In this document: positions 1-11,100 of the stretch, in pieces | Position numbering within the stretch: the stretch's first letter is position 1 | Layout: every line of letters starts with the position of its first letter | DNA from: Limnoperna fortunei | Taxonomy: Eukaryota; Mollusca; Bivalvia; Mytilida; Modiolidae | Reading direction: 5' to 3' | Assembly (NCBI GenBank): GCA_944474755.1 | Contig: OX104124.1 | Span: 28,928,452-28,992,451, forward strand | DNA length: 64,000 nt | The notes under the pieces: generated by a model | What the model was told of the DNA's origin: nothing | Seen by the model: only the letters and a program-made list of their open reading frames with translations | The model's database searches: none | Program-made: the position numbers and the translations under genes

Positions 1-77
1 TTTATATACCAGTGTATAAGAACAGATGCTATATTTTAATAATTCAGACATGATGAAAGTTTCCACAAGTACCTGCC

Positions 78-244
78 AGAAAAAAAAAAGAGCCGCCCTG
101 CCTCATTAAAAAATATGAAAAATGGCCTGAGAAGCAACAATTTTTTTAAGAAAAAACAAGGAAAAAAAAAAAGACTCCTCCCTGCCTCATCAAAAAATTT
201 GAAAAGTGGCCTGAGAAGCTAATGATTTTTTTTACATGGCCTTA
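78..244. repeat. Two-copy direct repeat, about 84 bp
   Basis: Two A-rich copies lie head to tail. Each has an oligo-A start, then CCTGCCTCAT at 97 and again at 181, then GGCCTGAGAAGC and an oligo-T stretch. The 84-bp spacing and shared order of blocks show a tandem duplication. No coding content is visible. Confidence 0.7.
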
Positions 245-691
245 GGGAATCAGTTTAATAGCTTATTATATGCATAATACAATATTATTATTTTCATAAC
301 CACAGACTTAAGCCCCATATAGTAATATAGGAGTAACCATAGCATCGAATAATTGCAATAATATATCAATTGGCAAAAACAATTTTCTAGCTTTACGTAA
401 TACATAAAACATTGCTTTACGATCTTGTTGCACAAGTCTGGCTTTATTAACATGAAATGTACCCTTTCTAGAAAATACAATGCCGAAGTATTGAAATTCA
501 TTAATAACAGAGAGACGTTCATTATTGTACAGAAAATGACAATTTTCAGTCTGACGACTTATTGAAAATATAACAACAGTTTTAGTAGCATTTACCTTAA
601 GATTCCAAGTTTCACAGTATAAGTACATTGCATTTAATGCTGATTGCAACTCTGCAGCAGAATCTGCAAAAATTGCAGTGTCGTCTGCATA
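244..691 (-). pseudogene. Decayed LINE reverse transcriptase fragment
   Basis: This is part of a non-LTR retrotransposon reverse transcriptase read on the minus strand. Reading from 691 downward, the frame opens with YADDTAIFAD, the catalytic YxDD motif of the palm. It runs on through LKVNATKTVVIF, FQYFGIVFS and VTPILLYGA, the usual order of blocks downstream of YADD. At 308-310 a TAA sits where a Glu codon is expected (YGAEVCG after the stop), and more stops follow at about 255-260, so it is dead. A TAG directly precedes the YADD codon at 692-694, so the 5' part is missing. A Helitron-like tail abuts at about 695 and may have caused the break. Clade is uncertain. Confidence 0.8.
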
Positions 692-694
692 CTA

Positions 695-984
695 TAAAAG
701 GTACCATTCCAACATTGTTAGATGAATCTTTATAGGAGTTATGGCCCTTTAATTACAAATTTGGACAAATAATCAGTTTTTGTGTTATAAATTAAAGTCT
801 GCAACACCTAGAGTAAAACTGTAAATTACCTAATTAACCTAAAGGACAAGGCCTACAAATCATTCAATTTTAATAAATTTTCTGATGGCATCTTATTGGA
901 GTTATTGTACTTAACCAACATTTTTGAAGAAATGTTGAGGTTTTTGTCCAGTTGAACGATTACAGGCTCCTGAGAGCCTCTAGT
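695..984 (+). mobile_element. Helitron-like non-autonomous element, 3' portion
   Basis: The right end has the Helitron 3' signature: a short hairpin AGGCTC-CTGA-GAGCCT at 964-979, followed at once by CTAG (980-983) and a T. The body contains a 'gagttatggcccttt'-type segment seen in similar bivalve repeats. Related tails occur at 14704-14723 and 59867-59886 in this window. The left boundary is set only by the end of LINE similarity and is soft. Confidence 0.55.
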
Positions 985-1299
985 TAGGTTAGGGCAGGAA
1001 GCTGTTGTATATGGTGAAAACCCAGGTAATCATATCAGTCAATGTTGGAGTCATGAACACTTACCCAAAGTCTGGCACGAACTCACAGCCTCACGTAAAC
1101 AATTGAAAATGGCTTATCTACCAAGACCACTTTGCGACTCTGGTCTGTTAAAATACAATTAAAATTTGTTATCCAATTCCAGTGAAAATGAAGCATATTT
1201 ACTAACAGGTATTAAAACAATCTATCCCATGTCTTACCATGCAAGCATATGTAAGACTGGCATGTTTTATAATGTGCATGTACATTACCTTTGAATCAC
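985..1299. other. No recognisable feature
   Basis: AT-rich sequence. No exon with plausible splice sites, RNA gene or repeat was recognised. Confidence 0.5.
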
Positions 1300-1466
1300 T
1301 GAATAGGTATTGTCAGTTTAAGTCTAACCTCTGGCAAGGCATGCTTGTCTATGATTTCCAGTTTTCGTGTAAAAGAGTTCTACACCAATTCTTCGAAACA
1401 GGTACTTCGGCCTCCTCCCCAATAAAATTCCTGCAAGTGACCTAAAACCACAAACATTCAAACAAG
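1300..1466 (+). mobile_element. Degenerate SINE 3' fragment
   Basis: The order CTCCTCCCCAATAAAA, then AAACCACAAACATTCAAACA, matches the 3' half of the tRNA-derived SINE seen complete at 14735-15004. The tRNA-like head is not recognisable. The 68-codon frame across it is a by-product. Confidence 0.5.
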
Positions 1467-1551
1467 TTTATGACTGTATTGTGTTTGTTTCATCAATTTC
1501 ACAGCTACAGCATCCAGATTTTTATTTGGGAAGGAACCACAGATCTTTGGC

Positions 1552-2177
1552 AGGAAGACTAAAGAGAAGGGAGTGTGTACTACTTCCCATACTGATGAGA
1601 AGGGAGTATTCACTACTTTCCAGACTAATGAGAAGGGAGTATGTACTACTTCCCAGAATGATGAGAAGGGAGTATGTACTACTTCCCAGACTGATGAGAA
1701 GGGAGTATGTACTACTTCTCAGACTAATGAGAAGAGAGTATGAACTACTTCCCAGACTGATGAGAAGGGAGTATGTACTACTTCCCAGACTGATGAGAAG
1801 GGAGTATGTACTACTTCCCAGACTGATGAGAAGGGAGTATCATTACTACTTCCCAGACTGATGAGAAGGGAGTATGTACTACTTCCCAGACTGATGAGAA
1901 GGGAGTATGTACTACTTCCCAGACTGATGAGAAGGGAGTATGTACTACTTCCCAGACTGATGAGAAGGGAGTATGTACTACTTCCCAGACTGATGAGAAG
2001 GGAGTATGTACTACTTCCTAGACTGATGAGAAGGGAGTATGTACTACTTCCCAGACTGATGAGAAGGGAGTATGTACTACTTCCCAGACTGATGAGAAGG
2101 GAGTATGTACTACTCCCAGACTGATGAGAAGGGAGTATGTTCTACTTCCCAGACTAATGAGAAGTGAGTATGTACTA
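1552..2177 (+). repeat. 33-bp minisatellite, left part
   Basis: About 19 units of 33 bp, each with the core GATGAGAAGGGAGTATGTA and CTACTTCCCAGACT. Because 33 is divisible by three, one frame is open and would give an 11-residue repeat (MRREYVLLPRL). A +2 indel near 1840, a one-base loss near 2113 and the lack of splice context argue against coding. The array continues after the transposon at 3346-3416, so it was one array before insertion. Confidence 0.9.
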
Positions 2178-3345
2178 CCATATTTTCCGGACGATAAGTC
2201 GACATTTTCTTTCTTGGGAGTCCTACCCTATCGTCCGAGTCGACTTATCTAAGGCTTGAATCAGAAAAAGTCGGATGTGGAAAATTTTTTTTTCGTGTAC
2301 TGATAATTTCAGTTTTCTTTTGCAGGATTCAAAGGACACTGTTACTGCATTCATTTTTGTATAAATAAACGAAATAAATTATACATAGACATGTTTTGTT
2401 AATCTTTCACTTTATTTTTCTGCGATTTTGGTTGCAGGAAGTGTATTGTACTTTATAAAGAAGGGAAACGAAACCGGCGAAACTATGTTCCGCATGTCGT
2501 TAAAATTTATAAATTGAATGAATTGGTTAATTAAGCATTCTGATTGTAGTTTAAAAACAAAAATTTGATATAATCAGAGAAACCTTCCAACAAACAGGAC
2601 GACGAAAACCTAACTAGAACAATTAAACTTTCCCGATTGTCATGAATTTTAGTGCTCCTGTGAACGGAGTTATGATACATGCGAATAAACATCCGAAACA
2701 TGCGCGTTGGTTTATATTTCTTCAAAAATGGCGGGATATATTACGGCATGGTTTTCGTGCATTTATATGGGTCTTTCGTTTCGAATTAATGTCGAATTGG
2801 GCAATAAAGGGAATAAACGTTGATTATTATCTTGACTCGTTGATTGAAGCCAGGTGTAAATTTGAAAATGAGATAATTAGCTAGGGACGCTCTGTCGGTT
2901 GGGGCTATGTGGATCGATCACCTGTTCAGGTGACAGGTGTTCAGCCAGGCATGCATAATACTTTTAATTAATAAAATAAATGGCAGGAAATTATTGTTTT
3001 AAGGAGATAATAACCCAAATGACATCAATCAACATGCACTTTTCTCCTTTTTTTCCTTCACGTACAGATGATGAGATTTTAAAGCGAAATTTCGTACACA
3101 TTTTATAACAATCTACCCCTCAACAAAATTTATTAAACAATTTTATTCTAAATATTTACAACTTGCCAATATATGTTTGATGACATAGAATCTTTCTAGA
3201 GCTGGAATACTTACCAAAGTTAATGGTCACAGATACCTCGACTTATGGACCGAATTCGACTTATCTATGTTTTTATACCCGAATTTTACCAAAAATCGTC
3301 TATTCGACTCGTCGTCCACATCGACTAAACGTGCGGAAAATACGG
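2178..3345 (+). mobile_element. TA-targeting inverted-repeat DNA transposon inserted in the minisatellite
   Basis: The left end CCATATTTTCCGGACG and the reverse complement of the right end, CCGTATTTTCCGCACG, form terminal inverted repeats of about 25 bp with a few mismatches. The dinucleotide TA flanks both sides (2176-2177 and 3346-3347). Removing the element plus one TA rebuilds an ordinary 33-bp unit (GTAC-TA-CTTCCCAG). AGTCGACTTAT-like subterminal motifs occur near both ends. The TA duplication fits the Tc1/mariner-pogo group, but no transposase DDE/DDD motif was found in the 1168-bp body, so it is probably non-autonomous. The 80-residue frame at 2642-2884 is unassigned. Confidence 0.85.
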
Positions 3346-3416
3346 TACTTCCCAGACTAATGAGAAGGGAGTATGTACTACTTCCCAGACTAATGAGAAG
3401 GGAGTATGAACTACTT
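3346..3416 (+). repeat. 33-bp minisatellite, right part
   Basis: Two further units of the array at 1552-2177 (CTTCCCAGACTAATGAGAAG twice), separated from it by the inserted transposon. Confidence 0.9.
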
Positions 3417-3899
3417 CCTTTAAATGCTAAATTAAACTATTGGAATTATTACTGAAATAATATTTGTCTACTTAATATTGTCTAAAAAATAAAAATGACA
3501 GAACTGGTGTGAATAACATAAGTAGAAAATGGAGAAAATCTACGCATCTTTCTTGGGAGTCTTGCTAGTGTATTTTATTAAATAAATAATTTTTATATAA
3601 ATTTCACAAAAATTGAACATACTACATTTATCTATTAATGACACAGCACACACAGACATGTTCCTCTCTCAGTATGTTTAATTGAAAAATTTGTTAATTG
3701 AAGTTCTGATTACAGAGTCCTCTTTCTTGCAGCATAGTTTCTCTTTTAAGCTAATATTGAAAATGATTGAATTTTTTAGCAGGTTAATAGATCTTTCCAT
3801 TTTGTTTGTCACATCATAGGACTACAGTAAAAACTAATTTTGTTAGTAAAGTGCATGTATTCCTTGTAACATAAAAATGATTACTAATGTTTTCTGTAG
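3417..3899 (+). other. Intron 3' portion upstream of the first MAM exon
   Basis: Presumed intron ending in the acceptor TTTTCTGTAG at 3890-3899. Two short blocks (CTTTCTTGGGAGTC at about 3549; AATTGAA...CTGATTACAG at about 3679-3715) resemble parts of the transposon at 2207 and 2515 and may be a diverged relative. No exon was seen. Confidence 0.5.
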
Positions 3900-4072
3900 C
3901 GTCGCCATGGTGTCTGACTTTCTCCTACCAAATGAAAGGATACCCAGGGACACTAGGTGTGGCTGCTGGTGAAAAGGGAAAAGTTGATGCATTCATCTGG
4001 TTTGTAACTGGTTCCCAAGGTGACAATTGGAAAACTGTCTCTATAAACGTTCCACAGTTCTCTAATCCCGAG
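3900..4072 (+). CDS. MAM-domain exon 3 (first MAM domain in window)
   Basis: Coding exon of an extracellular MAM domain, a beta-sandwich adhesion/recognition module found in meprins, neuropilins and receptor phosphatases. After TTTCTGTAG the exon starts with two bases of a split codon (phase 1 in). It then reads SPWCLTFSYQMKGYPGTLGV, GEKGKVD, and ends TGSQGDNWKTVSINVPQFSN-PE, 57 full codons. WCLTFSYxMxGxxxGTLxV is the typical MAM block holding the third conserved cysteine. The 3' boundary is AG|GCAAGT, a GC donor, chosen because it gives the same phase 0 exit as the paralogous exon at 13436-13614. That paralog is two codons longer. The two exons for the first half of this domain must lie left of the window or be missing; none was seen in 1-3899. 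Confidence 0.85.
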
Positions 4073-4078
4073 GCAAGT
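4073..4078 (+). promoter_or_regulatory. Non-canonical GC 5' splice site
   Basis: GAG|GCAAGT. GC-AG introns normally show exactly this strong flanking consensus. The paralogous exon uses GAG|GTAAAT at 13615. The next GT (GCAA|GTATTT) would change the phase and break continuity with exon 5072-5153. Confidence 0.7.
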
Positions 4079-5071
4079 ATTTCTTGTTTTTGTTTTTTTT
4101 TAACTTTTTGGTTGAGGTTGTACCAGATTTATTTGATAAATATATCCATTGTATAAATCAAGAATATAATCTATTTAATATATATACAGCTTTTTATTAT
4201 GGTAAAATGGCAGAGAATTTAATATTTCATGTTCTTTGAACAATGCTTAGAGATGGTATTTATGAATACAGAATGAAAGTATAATATTTTTTGTTGCAAT
4301 GTGACTATAATGCAACATATGCTTGAATACCAGTTGTTATACAAGCGGTAAAAGGAAGTAAGCGTCAAATTAGAAGCAGACGCTGCGTATTGTCTTGAGG
4401 ACGTTAGTAAATGCATGTTTTAATTGGACACTGGTAGTTCCATTTTGGTTTCTGTTGTTGTTTCTGGTTTCTTCTTTTTGTCTTGTGCAGGTGCAGATTC
4501 ATGTGGTTAAGCACCCTGTGTGTGATGTGTGTGACAACCCCCCCCCCCCCCCCCCCAACAATAAATGTAAGAAAGAAAGAAAGAGAAAGACACACAAAAA
4601 ACCAAAACCAAGTTGTATGGGGAAACACAGGTTTTTTATTACTTCTTCATCATGTCTATGGTGCTATGTTGTCATTGTATTTTTACGAATCTCTGCTGAT
4701 AGATGAAAACAGTTTTGTTTTCATTTTATTTGTTGCATAATTATGAAAAAATGAATCAATTTCAAAGTGTTCCCAACTTTCTTACAGTAAATGTTTCAAT
4801 ATTTTCATTTATCCAACATAAGGCACCCTGGTTAAATGGTGAAGCTAATATACATCAAAATAGTAATAACAAGTAATGAACTAAGGCGTAAAATCGGGCC
4901 CTCTACCAGGGACTACTGCCCTGGACCCGCTAGGGGCCTTGGCTTGCCAACAGACCTCTCACCCATTAGGTGTGCCAATCGACAGATTAGAAGTATATTT
5001 TCTATACTACATGTAGTCAAGCAGTTTGAATATTACATAAAAATTAAAGGATTTCTATTTCACTTTTTTAG
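4079..5071 (+). other. Intron between MAM exons 3 and 4
   Basis: An intron of about 1 kb ending CACTTTTTTAG at 5061-5071. It contains a C19 tract at 4538-4556 followed by AACAATAAATG, probably an expanded SINE-type CCCCCAATAAA, and a short GC-rich dispersed segment at about 4888-4980 (GGGCCCTCTACCAGG...). No additional exon was accepted. Confidence 0.65.
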
Positions 5072-5153
5072 ATTCAAATTCATGGAAAAAAGGGTGATTC
5101 ATGGCAGGGAGATATAGCTATTGACAGTCTTGTTCTAAATAAAGGAGTGTGCG
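5072..5153 (+). CDS. MAM-domain exon 4 (first MAM domain in window)
   Basis: Phase 0 exon of 82 nt after TTTTTTAG, reading IQIHGKKGDSWQGDIAIDSL then VLNKGVC plus one base. Q-I-x-x-G-x-x-G-x-x-x-x-GDIAIDxL-x-L-x-x-G-x-C is the standard end of a MAM domain with the fourth conserved cysteine. Length and phases match the paralogous exon at 16475-16556 (82 nt, phase 0 in, phase 1 out). The donor is GTGTGCG|GTAAGTG. The last ten exon bases and this donor are the first copy of the 46-bp tandem array that fills the next intron. If the donor is not used, translation runs 16 codons into the array and stops at TGA 5201-5203. Confidence 0.88.
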
Positions 5154-8100
5154 GTAAGTGTATGTATTGTACTTCTGCTGACACCATGTGGAGTGTGTGG
5201 TGAGTGTATGTATTGTACTTCTGCTGACACAATGTGGAGTGTGTGGTAAGTGTATGTATGATACTTCTGCTGACACCTTGTGGAGTGTGTGGTAAGTGTT
5301 GGTATGATACTTCTGTTGACTCCATGCAGAGTGTGTGGTAAGTGTAGGTATGATATTTCTGTTGACACTATGCAGAGTGTGTGGTAAGTGTAGGTATGAT
5401 ACTTCTGCTGACACCATGTGGAGTGTGTGGTGAGTGTATGTATGGTACTTCTGCTGACACCATGTGGAGTGTGTGGTGAGTGTATGTATTGTACTTCTGC
5501 TGACACAATGTGGAGTGTGTGGTAAGTGTATGTATGATACTTCTGCTGACACCTTGTGGAGTGTGTGGTAAGTGTTGGTATGATACTTCTGTTGACTCCA
5601 TGCAGAGTGTGTGGTAAGTGTAGGTATGATATTTCTGTTGCCACTATGCAGAGTGTGTGGTAAGTGTAGGTATGATACTTCTGCTGACACCATGTGGAGT
5701 GTGTGGTGAGTGTATGTATGGTACTTCTGCTGACACCATGGGGAGTGTGTGGTAAGTGTATGTATGGTACTTCTGCTGACACCATGTGGAGTGTGTTTGT
5801 TAAGTGTATGTATGGTACTTCTGCTGACACCTTGTGGAGTGTGTTTGTTAAGTGTATGTATGGTACTTCTGTTGACACCTGCAGAGTGTGTGGTAAGTGT
5901 TGGTATGATACTTCTGCTGACACCATGTGATGTGTGTGGTAAGTGTTGGTATGATACTTCTGCTGACACCTTGTGGAGTGTGTGGTAAGTGTAGGTATGA
6001 TACTTCTGCTGACACCTTGTGGAGTGTGTGGTAAGTGTATGTATGGTACTTCTGCTGACATCTTGTGGAGTGTGTGGTAAGTGTAGGTATGATACTTCTG
6101 CTGACACCTTGTGGAGTGTGTGGTAAGTGTTGGTATGATACTTCTGTTGACACCATGCAGAGTGTGTGGTAAGTGTATGTATGGTACTTCTGTTGACACC
6201 TGCAGAGTGTGTGGTAAGTGTATGTATGGTACTTCTGCTGACATCTTGTGGAGTGTGTGGTAAGTGTATGTATGGTACTTCTGCTGACACCATGTGAAGT
6301 GTGTGGTAAGTGTATGTATGGTACTTCTGTTGACACCTGCAGAGTGTGTGGTAAGTGTATGTATGGTACTTCTGTTGACATCTTGTGGAGTGTGTGGTAA
6401 GTGTATGTATGGTACTTCTGCTGACATCTTGTGGAGTGTGTGGTAAGTGTAGGTATGATACTTCTGTTGACACCATGCAGAGTGTGTGGTAAGTGTAGGT
6501 ATGATACTTCTGCTGACACCATGTGAAGTGTGTGGTAAGTGTATGTATGGTACTTCTGCTGACACCATGGGGAGTGTGTGGTAAGTGTATGTATGGTACT
6601 TCTGCTGACACCATGTGGAGTGTGTGGTGAGTGTATGTATGGTACTTCTGTTGACACCATGTGGAGTGTGTGGTAAGTGTAGGTATGATACTTCTGTTGA
6701 CACCATGTGGAGTGTGTGGTGAGTGTATGTATTGTACTTCTGCTGACACCATGTGGAGTGTGAGGTAAGTGTATGTATGGTACTTCTGCTGACACCATGT
6801 GATGTGTGTGGTAAGTGTAGGTATGTACTTCTGCTGACACCTTGTGGAGTGTGAGGTAAGTGTTGGTATGTACTTCTGTTGACACCATGTGGAGTGTGTG
6901 GTAAGTGTATGGTACTTCTGCTGACACCATGTGGAGTGTGTGGTAAGTGTAGGTATTGTACTTCTGCTGACACCTTGTGGAGTGTGAGGTAAGTGTTGGT
7001 ATGTACTTCTGTTGACACCTGCAGAGTGTGTGGTGAGTGTATGTATTGCACTTCTGCTGACACCATGTGGAGTGTGAGGTAAGTGTAGGTATGATACTTC
7101 TGCTGACACCTTGTGGAGTGTGTGGTAAGTGTTGGTATGTACTTCTGTTGACACCATGTGGAGTGTGTGGTAAGTGTATGGTACTTCTGCTGACACCTTG
7201 TGGAGTGTGAGGTAAGTGTTGGTATGTACTTCTGTTGACACCATGTGGAGTGTGTGGTAAGTGTATGGTACTTCTGCTGACACCTTGTGGAGTGTGTGGT
7301 AAGTGTTGGTATGTACTTCTGTTGACACCTGCAGAGTGTGTGGTGAGTGTATGTATTGCACTTCTGCTGACACCATGTGGAGTGTGAGGTAAGTGTAGGT
7401 ATGATACTTCTGCTGACACCATGTGATGTGTGTGGTAAGTGTAGGTATGTACTTCTGCTGACACCTTGTGGAGTGTGAGGTAAGTGTTGGTATGTACTTC
7501 TGTTGACACCATGTGGAGTGTGTGGTAAGTGTATGGTACTTCTGCTGACACCATGTGGAGTGTGTGGTAAGTGTAGGTATTGTACTTCTGCTGACACCTT
7601 GTGGAGTGTGAGGTAAGTGTTGGTATGTACTTCTGTTGACACCATGTGAAGTGTGTGTTAAGTGTATGAATAGTACTTCTGTTGACACCATGTGGAGTGT
7701 GTGGTAAGTGTAGGTATGATACTTCTGTTGACACCATGTGGAGTGTGTGGTGAGTGTATGTATTGTACTTCTGCTGACACCATGTGGAGTGTGGGGTAAG
7801 TGTAGGTATGATACTTCTGCTGACACCATGTGGAGTGTGGGGTAAGTGTAGGTATGATACTTCTGCTGACACCATGTGGAGTGTGGGGTAAGTGTATGTA
7901 TGATACTTCTGCTGACACCATGTGGAGTGTGAGGTAAGTGTAGGTATGTACTTCTGCTGACACCTTGTGGAGTGTGTGGTAAGTGTTGGTATGATACTTC
8001 TGCTGACACCATGTGATGTGTGTGGTAAGTGTAGGTATGTACTTCTGCTGACAACTTGTGGAGTGTGGGGTAAGTGTAGGTATGATACTTCTGCTGACAC

Positions 8101-11100
8101 CATGTGATGTGTGTGGTAAGTGTAGGTATGTACTTCTGCTGACACCTTGTGGAGTGTGTGGTAAGTGTTGGTATGATACTTCTGTTGACACCATGCAGAG
8201 TGTGTGGTAAGTGTATGTATGGTACTTCTGTTGAAACCTGCAGAGTGTGTGGTAAGTGTATGTATGGTACTTCTGCTGACATCTTGTGGAGTGTGTGGTA
8301 AGTGTATGTATGGTACTTCTGCTGACACCATGTGAAGTGTGTGGTAAGTGTATGTATGGTACTTCTGTTGACACCTGCAGAGTGTGTGGTAAGTGTATGT
8401 ATGGTACTTCTGTTGACATCTTGTGGAGTGTGTGGTAAGTGTATGTATGGTACTTCTGCTGACATCTTGTGGAGTGTGTGGTAAGTGTAGGCATGATACT
8501 TCTGTTGACACCATGCAGAGTGTGTGGTAAGTGTAGGTATGATACTTCTGCTGACACCATGTGAAGTGTGTGGTAAGTGTATGTATGGTACTTCTGCTGA
8601 CACCATGGGGAGTGTGTGGTAAGTGTATGTATGGTACTTCTGCTGACACCATGTGGAGTGTGTGGTGAGTGTATGTATGGTACTTCTGTTGACACCATGT
8701 GGAGTGTGTGGTAAGTGTAGGTATGATACTTCTGTTGACACCATGTGGAGTGTGTGGTGAGTGTATGTATTGTACTTCTGCTGACACCATGTGATGTGTG
8801 TGGTAAGTGTAGGTATGTACTTCTGCTGACACCTTGTGGAGTGTGAGGTAAGTGTAGGTATGATACTTCTGCTGACACCATGTGGAGTGTGTGGTAAGTG
8901 TATGGTACTTCTGCTGACACCATGTGGAGTGTGAGGTAAGTGTAGGTATGTACTTCTGTTGACACCATGTGGAGTGTGTGGTGAGTGTATGTATTGCACT
9001 TCTGCTGACACCATGTGGAGTGTGAGGTAAGTGTTGGTATGATACTTCTGCTGACACCATGTGATGTGTGTGGTAAGTGTAGGTATGTACTTCTGCTGAC
9101 ACCATGTGGAGTGTGAGGTAAGTGTAGGTATGATACTTCTGCTGACACCATGTGATGTGTGTGGTAAGTGTAGGTATGTACTTCTGCTGACACCATGTGG
9201 AGTGTGAGGTAAGTGTAGGTATGATACTTCTGCTGACACCATGTGATGTGTGTGGTAAGTGTAGGTATGTACTTCTGCTGACACCTTGTGGAGTGTGAGG
9301 TAAGTGTATGTATGGTACTTCTGCTGACACCATGTGGAGTGTGTGGTAAGTGTAGGTATTGTACTTCTGCTGACACCTTGTGGAGTGTGAGGTAAGTGTT
9401 GGTATGTACTTCTGTTGACACCATGTGGAGTGTGAGGTAAGTGTATGTATGGTACTTCTGCTGACACCATGTGGAGTGTGAGGTAAGTGTAGGTATGATA
9501 CTTCTGCTGACACCATGTGATGTGTGTGGTAAGTGTAGGTATGTACTTCTGCTGACACCTTGTGGAGTGTGAGGTAAGTGTTGGTATGTACTTCTGTTGA
9601 CACCATGTGGAGTGTGTGGTAAGTGTATGGTACTTCTGCTGACACCATGTGGAGTGTGTGGTAAGTGTAGGTATTGTACTTCTGCTGACACCTTGTGGAG
9701 TGTGAGGTAAGTGTTGGTATGTACTTCTGTTGACACCATGTGGAGTGTGAGGTAAGTGTATGTATGGTACTTCTGCTGACACCATGTGGAGTGTGAGGTA
9801 AGTGTAGGTATGATACTTCTGCTGACACCATGTGATGTGTGTGGTAAGTGTAGGTATGTACTTCTGCTGACACCTTGTGGAGTGTGAGGTAAGTGTTGGT
9901 ATGTACTTCTGTTGACACCATGTGGAGTGTGTGGTAAGTGTATGGTACTTCTGCTGACACCATGTGGAGTGTGTGGTAAGTGTATGTATGATACTTCTGC
10001 TGACACCATGTGGAGTGTGAGGTAAGTGTAGGTATGATACTTCTGCTGACACCATGTGATGTGTGTGGTAAGTGTAGGTATGTACTTCTGCTGACACCTT
10101 GTGGAGTGTGTGGTAAGTGTTGGTATGATACTTCTGTTGACACCATGCAGAGTGTGTGGTAAGTGTATGTATGGTACTTCTGTTGACATCTGCAGAGTGT
10201 GTGGTAAGTGTATGTATGGTACTTCTGCTGACATCTTGTGGAGTGTGTGGTAAGTGTATGTATGGTACTTCTGCTGACACCATGTGAAGTGTGTGGTAAG
10301 TGTATGTATGGTACTTCTGTTGACACCTGCAGAGTGTGTGGTAAGTGTATGTATGGTACTTCTGTTGACATCTTGTGGAGTGTGTGGTAAGTGTATGTAT
10401 GGTACTTCTGCTGACATCTTGTGGAGTGTGTGGTAAGTGTAGGTATGATACTTCTGTTGACACCATGCAGAGTGTGTGGTAAGTGTAGGTATGATACTTC
10501 TGCTGACACCATGTGAAGTGTGTGGTAAGTGTATGTATGGTACTTCTGCTGACACCATGGGGAGTGTGTGGTAAGTGTATGTATGGTACTTCTGCTGACA
10601 CCATGTGGAGTGTGTGGTGAGTGTATGTATGGTACTTCTGTTGACACCATGTGGAGTGTGTGGTAAGTGTAGGTATGATACTTCTGTTGACACCATGTGG
10701 AGTGTGTGGTGAGTGTATGTATTGTACTTCTGCTGACACCATGTGGAGTGTGAGGTAAGTGTAGGTATGATACTTCTGCTGACACCATGTGATGTGTGTG
10801 GTAAGTGTAGGTATGTACTTCTGCTGACACCTTGTGGAGTGTGAGGTAAGTGTTGGTATGTACTTCTGTTGACACCATGTGGAGTGTGTGGTAAGTGTAT
10901 GGTACTTCTGCTCACACCATGTGGAGTGTGTGGTAAGTGTAGGTATTGTACTTCTGCTGACACCTTGTGGAGTGTGAGGTAAGTGTTGGTATGTACTTCT
11001 GTTGACACCATGTGAAGTGTGTGTTAAGTGTATGAATAGTACTTCTGTTGACACCATGTGGAGTGTGTGGTAAGTGTAGGTATGATACTTCTGTTGACAC

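Noticed and set aside
1481..2124. Possible protein with 11-residue repeats (MRREYVLLPRL)
   Set aside because: The unit length is a multiple of three, so openness is expected. Indels near 1840 and 2113 shift the frame and no splice sites or upstream start context support it.
2642..2884. Transposase candidate inside the TA-flanked transposon
   Set aside because: No DDE/DDD pattern or helix-turn-helix could be recognised in the 80-residue frame.
4490..4560. Possible extra exon after TCTTGTGCAG reading VQIHVVKHPVCDVC
   Set aside because: It faintly recalls MAM exon 4 (IQIH) but lacks GDIAID, runs into a poly-C tract and has no donor. The true exon 4 is at 5072.
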